64,000 nucleotides of DNA from Rhizobium sp. Root708 (lineage in GTDB: Bacteria > Pseudomonadota > Alphaproteobacteria > Rhizobiales > Rhizobiaceae), in assembly GCF_001429725.1 (NCBI RefSeq), contig NZ_LMHV01000007.1:124001-188000 (forward strand), read 5' to 3'. This document shows positions 61,154-64,000 of the stretch, piece after piece. The position numbers were made by a program, and so were the translations under genes. Below the pieces are notes generated by a model that was not told where the DNA came from, searched no databases, and worked only from the letters and a program-made list of their open reading frames with translations. Positions within the stretch are counted from its first letter, which is position 1. Each line of letters starts with the position of its first letter.

Positions 61154-64000
61154 ATGGCCAAAACTCCGAAGAAATCCACCGCCCCGAATGGCTTCGAGGA
61201 AACCCCACAGTCGTCCTTTGAAGGCGCTCCCCTGTCCGGCTCCGTGTCCGACTGGGTGAAGCAGCTGGAGGCCGATGCCGAGGCGTCAGGTGTCGAGACG
61301 CAGCGCCAGATCGCCTCGAAGGCCGGCAAGCACCGCAAGAAGGTGGAGATCGCCGCTTCCAAATCCGCGAGGGGAACCTCCATGGGCGGCTCGACCGACC
61401 CGAAGACCCGCGCCGCCGCCGGCCTCAACCCGGTCGCTGGCATGGACACGACGCTGGAGGAGGCCGCCTCGCTGCAGGCCGGCACCGCCGTCACCGCCAC
61501 AGTCGAGGCCCTGTCGGCGCTGATCGAGAGCGGCAACCCGCTGCACAAGAACGGCAAGATCTGGACGCCGCACCGCCCTGCCCGGCCCGACAAGTCCGAA
61601 GGCGGAATCTCGATCCGCATGGACTCGGAATACCAGCCCGCCGGCGACCAGCCGACCGCCATCAAGGACCTTGTCGAGGGCCTTGAAAATGGCGATCGCA
61701 GCCAGGTGCTGCTCGGCGTCACCGGCTCCGGCAAGACCTTCACCATGGCCAAGGTGATCGAGGAAACCCAGCGCCCGGCCCTGATCCTGGCGCCGAACAA
61801 GACACTGGCCGCCCAGCTCTATTCCGAGTTCAAGAACTTCTTCCCCGACAACGCCGTCGAGTACTTCGTCTCCTACTACGATTACTACCAGCCGGAAGCC
61901 TACGTCCCGCGCTCCGACACCTATATCGAGAAGGAATCTTCGATCAACGAGCAGATCGACCGCATGCGCCACTCGGCGACGCGCTCGCTGCTCGAGCGTG
62001 ACGACTGCATCATCGTCGCCTCCGTTTCCTGCATCTACGGTATCGGCTCGGTCGAGACCTATACCGCCATGACCTTCCAGATGAATGTCGGCGACCGCCT
62101 CGACCAGCGCCAGCTGCTCGCCGACCTCGTCGCCCAGCAATACAAGCGCCGCGACATGGATTTCCAGCGCGGCTCCTTCCGCGTCCGCGGCGACACCATC
62201 GAAATCTTCCCGGCCCACTTGGAAGACGCGGCCTGGCGCATAAGCATGTTCGGCGACGAGATCGACGCCATCACCGAGTTCGACCCGCTGACCGGCGCCA
62301 AGACCGGCGACCTGAAATCGGTGAAGATCTACGCCAACTCGCACTACGTCACCCCGCGCCCGACGCTGAACGCCGCCATCAAGTCGATCAAGGAGGAGCT
62401 GAAGGGCCGCCTCGTCGAACTGGAAAAGGCCGGCCGCCTCTTGGAAGCCCAGCGCCTGGAACAGCGCACCCGCTACGATATCGAGATGCTCGAAGCGACC
62501 GGCTCCTGCCAGGGCATCGAGAACTATTCGCGCTACCTGACCGGCCGCGACCCCGGCGACCCGCCGCCGACGCTGTTTGAATACGTCCCCGACAACGCCA
62601 TCGTCTTCATCGACGAGAGCCACGTCACCATTCCGCAGATCGGCGGCATGTACCGGGGCGACTTTCGAAGAAAAGCGACGCTGGCCGAATACGGCTTCCG
62701 CCTGCCGTCGTGCATGGACAACCGGCCGCTGCGCTTCGAGGAATGGGACGCCATGCGCCCCGACACCGTCGCCGTCTCGGCCACACCGGGCGGCTGGGAG
62801 ATGGAACAGTCGGGCGGCGTCTTCGCCGAACAGGTGATCCGTCCGACCGGCCTGATCGATCCGCCGGTCGAGGTCCGCTCCGCCCGCAGCCAGGTCGACG
62901 ACGTGCTCGGCGAGATCCGCGAGACCGCCGCGAAGGGCTACCGCACGCTGTGCACCGTGCTGACCAAGCGCATGGCCGAGGACCTGACCGAATATCTGCA
63001 CGAACAGGGCGTGCGCGTCCGCTACATGCACTCCGACATCGACACGCTCGAGCGCATCGAGATCATCCGCGATCTCCGCCTCGGCGCCTTCGACGTGCTC
63101 GTTGGCATCAACCTCCTGCGCGAAGGCCTCGACATTCCCGAATGCGGTTTCGTCGCCATCCTCGATGCCGACAAGGAAGGCTTCCTGCGCTCCGAGACCT
63201 CGCTGGTCCAGACCATCGGCCGCGCCGCGCGTAACGTCGACGGCAAGGTCATCCTCTATGCCGACAAGATCACCGGCTCGATGCAGCGGGCGATGGACGA
63301 AACCGCCCGCCGCCGCGAAAAGCAGGTCGCCTACAACGAGCAACACGGGATTACGCCGGAGAGCGTCAAGGCGAAGATTTCCGACATCCTCGATAGCGTC
63401 TACGAACGCGACCACGTCCGCGCCGACATCTCCGGCGCCTCGGGCAAGGGTTTCGCAGACGGCGGCAACCTCGTCGGCGGCAACCTGCAGACGCATCTCA
63501 ACGCGCTCGAAAAGCAGATGCGCGACGCCGCCGCCGACCTCGACTTCGAGAAGGCCGCCCGCCTCCGCGACGAGATCAAGCGCCTCAAGGCCGCCGAACT
63601 CGCCGTCATGGACGACCCGATGGCGCGCGAGGAAGCCCGCGCGCAGGAAGGCAGCGGCAGGAAGAGCGGCAAGCCGGCCGCAGGCGCCGAGCCCAAGTCC
63701 CTCTTCGCCAAGCCCGGCCTCGACAACATGGGCCCGGGCACCGACACCACGACGCCGCTCTTCCGCAAGCCCGATCTCGACGATATGGGCCGCGACGTCG
63801 CCGACCCCGCCGGCAAACCCCTCTTCCGCCGCAACACGCTCGACGAAATGACGGTCGGCCGCACTGAAAAACCGGTCGCAGGCCACCTGCCGGATAAGCC
63901 AGACGCCGCCAAGAGCACGAAGCGCTTCTCACCGCTGCTGGAAGGCCAGCCGGAGCGCGACGACGTCAGGCCGCTGGTCCGCGGCAAGACCGGCGTCGGG
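61154..64000 (+). CDS. uvrB: Excinuclease ABC subunit UvrB (C terminus cut by window edge), with N- and C-terminal extensions
   Basis: The first 949 codons, open at the right edge. UvrB verifies damage in nucleotide excision repair. Compared with the E. coli protein, about 155 extra residues precede the core start ([19 protein letters not shown]). Walker A GVTGSGKT is near residue 188; later helicase motifs include [19 protein letters not shown], the beta-hairpin [36 protein letters not shown] and [13 protein letters not shown] domain ([24 protein letters not shown]) ends about residue 815, and at least 130 further residues follow, with three LF-x-[KR]-x-x-LD-x-M motifs at 850, 869 and 890. 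Confidence 0.95.
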   Translation, partial: MAKTPKKSTAPNGFEETPQSSFEGAPLSGSVSDWVKQLEADAEASGVETQRQIASKAGKHRKKVEIAASKSARGTSMGGSTDPKTRAAAGLNPVAGMDTTLEEAASLQAGTAVTATVEALSALIESGNPLHKNGKIWTPHRPARPDKSEGGISIRMDSEYQPAGDQPTAIKDLVEGLENGDRSQVLLGVTGSGKTFTMAKVIEETQRPALILAPNKTLAAQLYSEFKNFFPDNAVEYFVSYYDYYQPEAYVPRSDTYIEKESSINEQIDRMRHSATRSLLERDDCIIVASVSCIYGIGSVETYTAMTFQMNVGDRLDQRQLLADLVAQQYKRRDMDFQRGSFRVRGDTIEIFPAHLEDAAWRISMFGDEIDAITEFDPLTGAKTGDLKSVKIYANSHYVTPRPTLNAAIKSIKEELKGRLVELEKAGRLLEAQRLEQRTRYDIEMLEATGSCQGIENYSRYLTGRDPGDPPPTLFEYVPDNAIVFIDESHVTIPQIGGMYRGDFRRKATLAEYGFRLPSCMDNRPLRFEEWDAMRPDTVAVSATPGGWEMEQSGGVFAEQVIRPTGLIDPPVEVRSARSQVDDVLGEIRETAAKGYRTLCTVLTKRMAEDLTEYLHEQGVRVRYMHSDIDTLERIEIIRDLRLGAFDVLVGINLLREGLDIPECGFVAILDADKEGFLRSETSLVQTIGRAARNVDGKVILYADKITGSMQRAMDETARRREKQVAYNEQHGITPESVKAKISDILDSVYERDHVRADISGASGKGFADGGNLVGGNLQTHLNALEKQMRDAAADLDFEKAARLRDEIKRLKAAELAVMDDPMAREEARAQEGSGRKSGKPAAGAEPKSLFAKPGLDNMGPGTDTTTPLFRKPDLDDMGRDVADPAGKPLFRRNTLDEMTVGRTEKPVAGHLPDKPDAAKSTKRFSPLLEGQPERDDVRPLVRGKTGVG

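Noticed and set aside
61286..63886. An 866-codon minus-strand open frame opposite uvrB
   Set aside because: Although long, it is a mirror of uvrB third-position GC bias; the plus strand encodes unmistakable UvrB motifs through the same stretch.

Overview
The window is high-GC, gene-dense chromosomal DNA from an alphaproteobacterium, almost certainly Rhizobiaceae (Rhizobium / Agrobacterium / Ensifer group). The evidence is the mfd-sdhE-recG order, the Usg-family protein, DUF971, an extensin-like secreted protein, a TAT-exported aliphatic-sulfonate system, and a UvrB with long N- and C-terminal extensions. I saw no tRNA, rRNA, CRISPR array, insertion sequence, integrase or plasmid origin. Most of it reads as stable core chromosome with a few accessory-looking patches (about 33-37 kb, 47-53 kb, 53-58 kb).

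Layout. 0-5.7 kb: repair and envelope (mfd partial, sdhE, recG, an L,D-transpeptidase). 6-9.2 kb: two non-homologous fumarases side by side (class II fumC, class I Fe-S fumarase). 9.5-14.4 kb: a diguanylate cyclase, an FMN-binding oxidase-like protein, an alpha/beta hydrolase divergent from a MarR regulator with an operator-like palindrome between them, an LtrA-family membrane protein and a DUF971 protein. 14.5-18.7 kb: molybdenum cofactor genes (moaA, mobA, mobB) around an SDR and a DMT transporter. 18.7-21 kb: an OmpA-family protein with a repetitive Pro/Ala/Gln/Glu region. 21.2-23.8 kb: a polar amino acid ABC importer without its ATPase. 24-26.7 kb: Usg, a methyltransferase, and a GST-ArsR-SRPBCC operon preceded by two copies of a 24-bp palindrome. 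26.7-30.6 kb: ssuADCB sulfonate use. 30.9-34.2 kb: an oxidoreductase, AlkD-like, Lrp, UDG-like and thermonuclease genes. 34.3-37.4 kb: a membrane histidine kinase, an unrecognised membrane protein and dgkA. 37.5-42 kb: cobT/cobS (divergent), DUF1289, an aspartic protease and a GT-C glycosyltransferase. 42-46.8 kb: an ABC-2 exporter, an extensin-like protein and a PLP decarboxylase. 46.9-53.3 kb: small unknown proteins, a frameshifted alpha/beta hydrolase, an outer-membrane barrel with a choloylglycine-hydrolase-family enzyme, a thioesterase and a second SRPBCC-ArsR module with its own pair of palindromes. 53.3-64 kb: a secreted DUF1501/DUF1800 pair, a two-domain peptidoglycan-hydrolase-like protein, an MFS transporter, small enzymes and uvrB (open at the right edge).

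Most notable points. (1) Two ArsR/SRPBCC modules have opposite gene order and different but equally clear paired palindromic operators; in the second, one palindrome encloses the Shine-Dalgarno sequence, and the ArsR gene has no ATG/GTG/TTG start, only an ATC with an ideally spaced ribosome binding site. (2) A membrane alpha/beta hydrolase is interrupted by an apparent one-base deletion. (3) The UvrB C-terminal extension carries three copies of a short LF-x-[KR]-x-x-LD-x-M motif. (4) A PAEKPR-type charged repeat sits in an OmpA-family protein. (5) A secreted Ntn-hydrolase is paired with an outer-membrane protein and could act on acyl-homoserine lactones. All functional statements rest on motif recognition by eye, without database searches.
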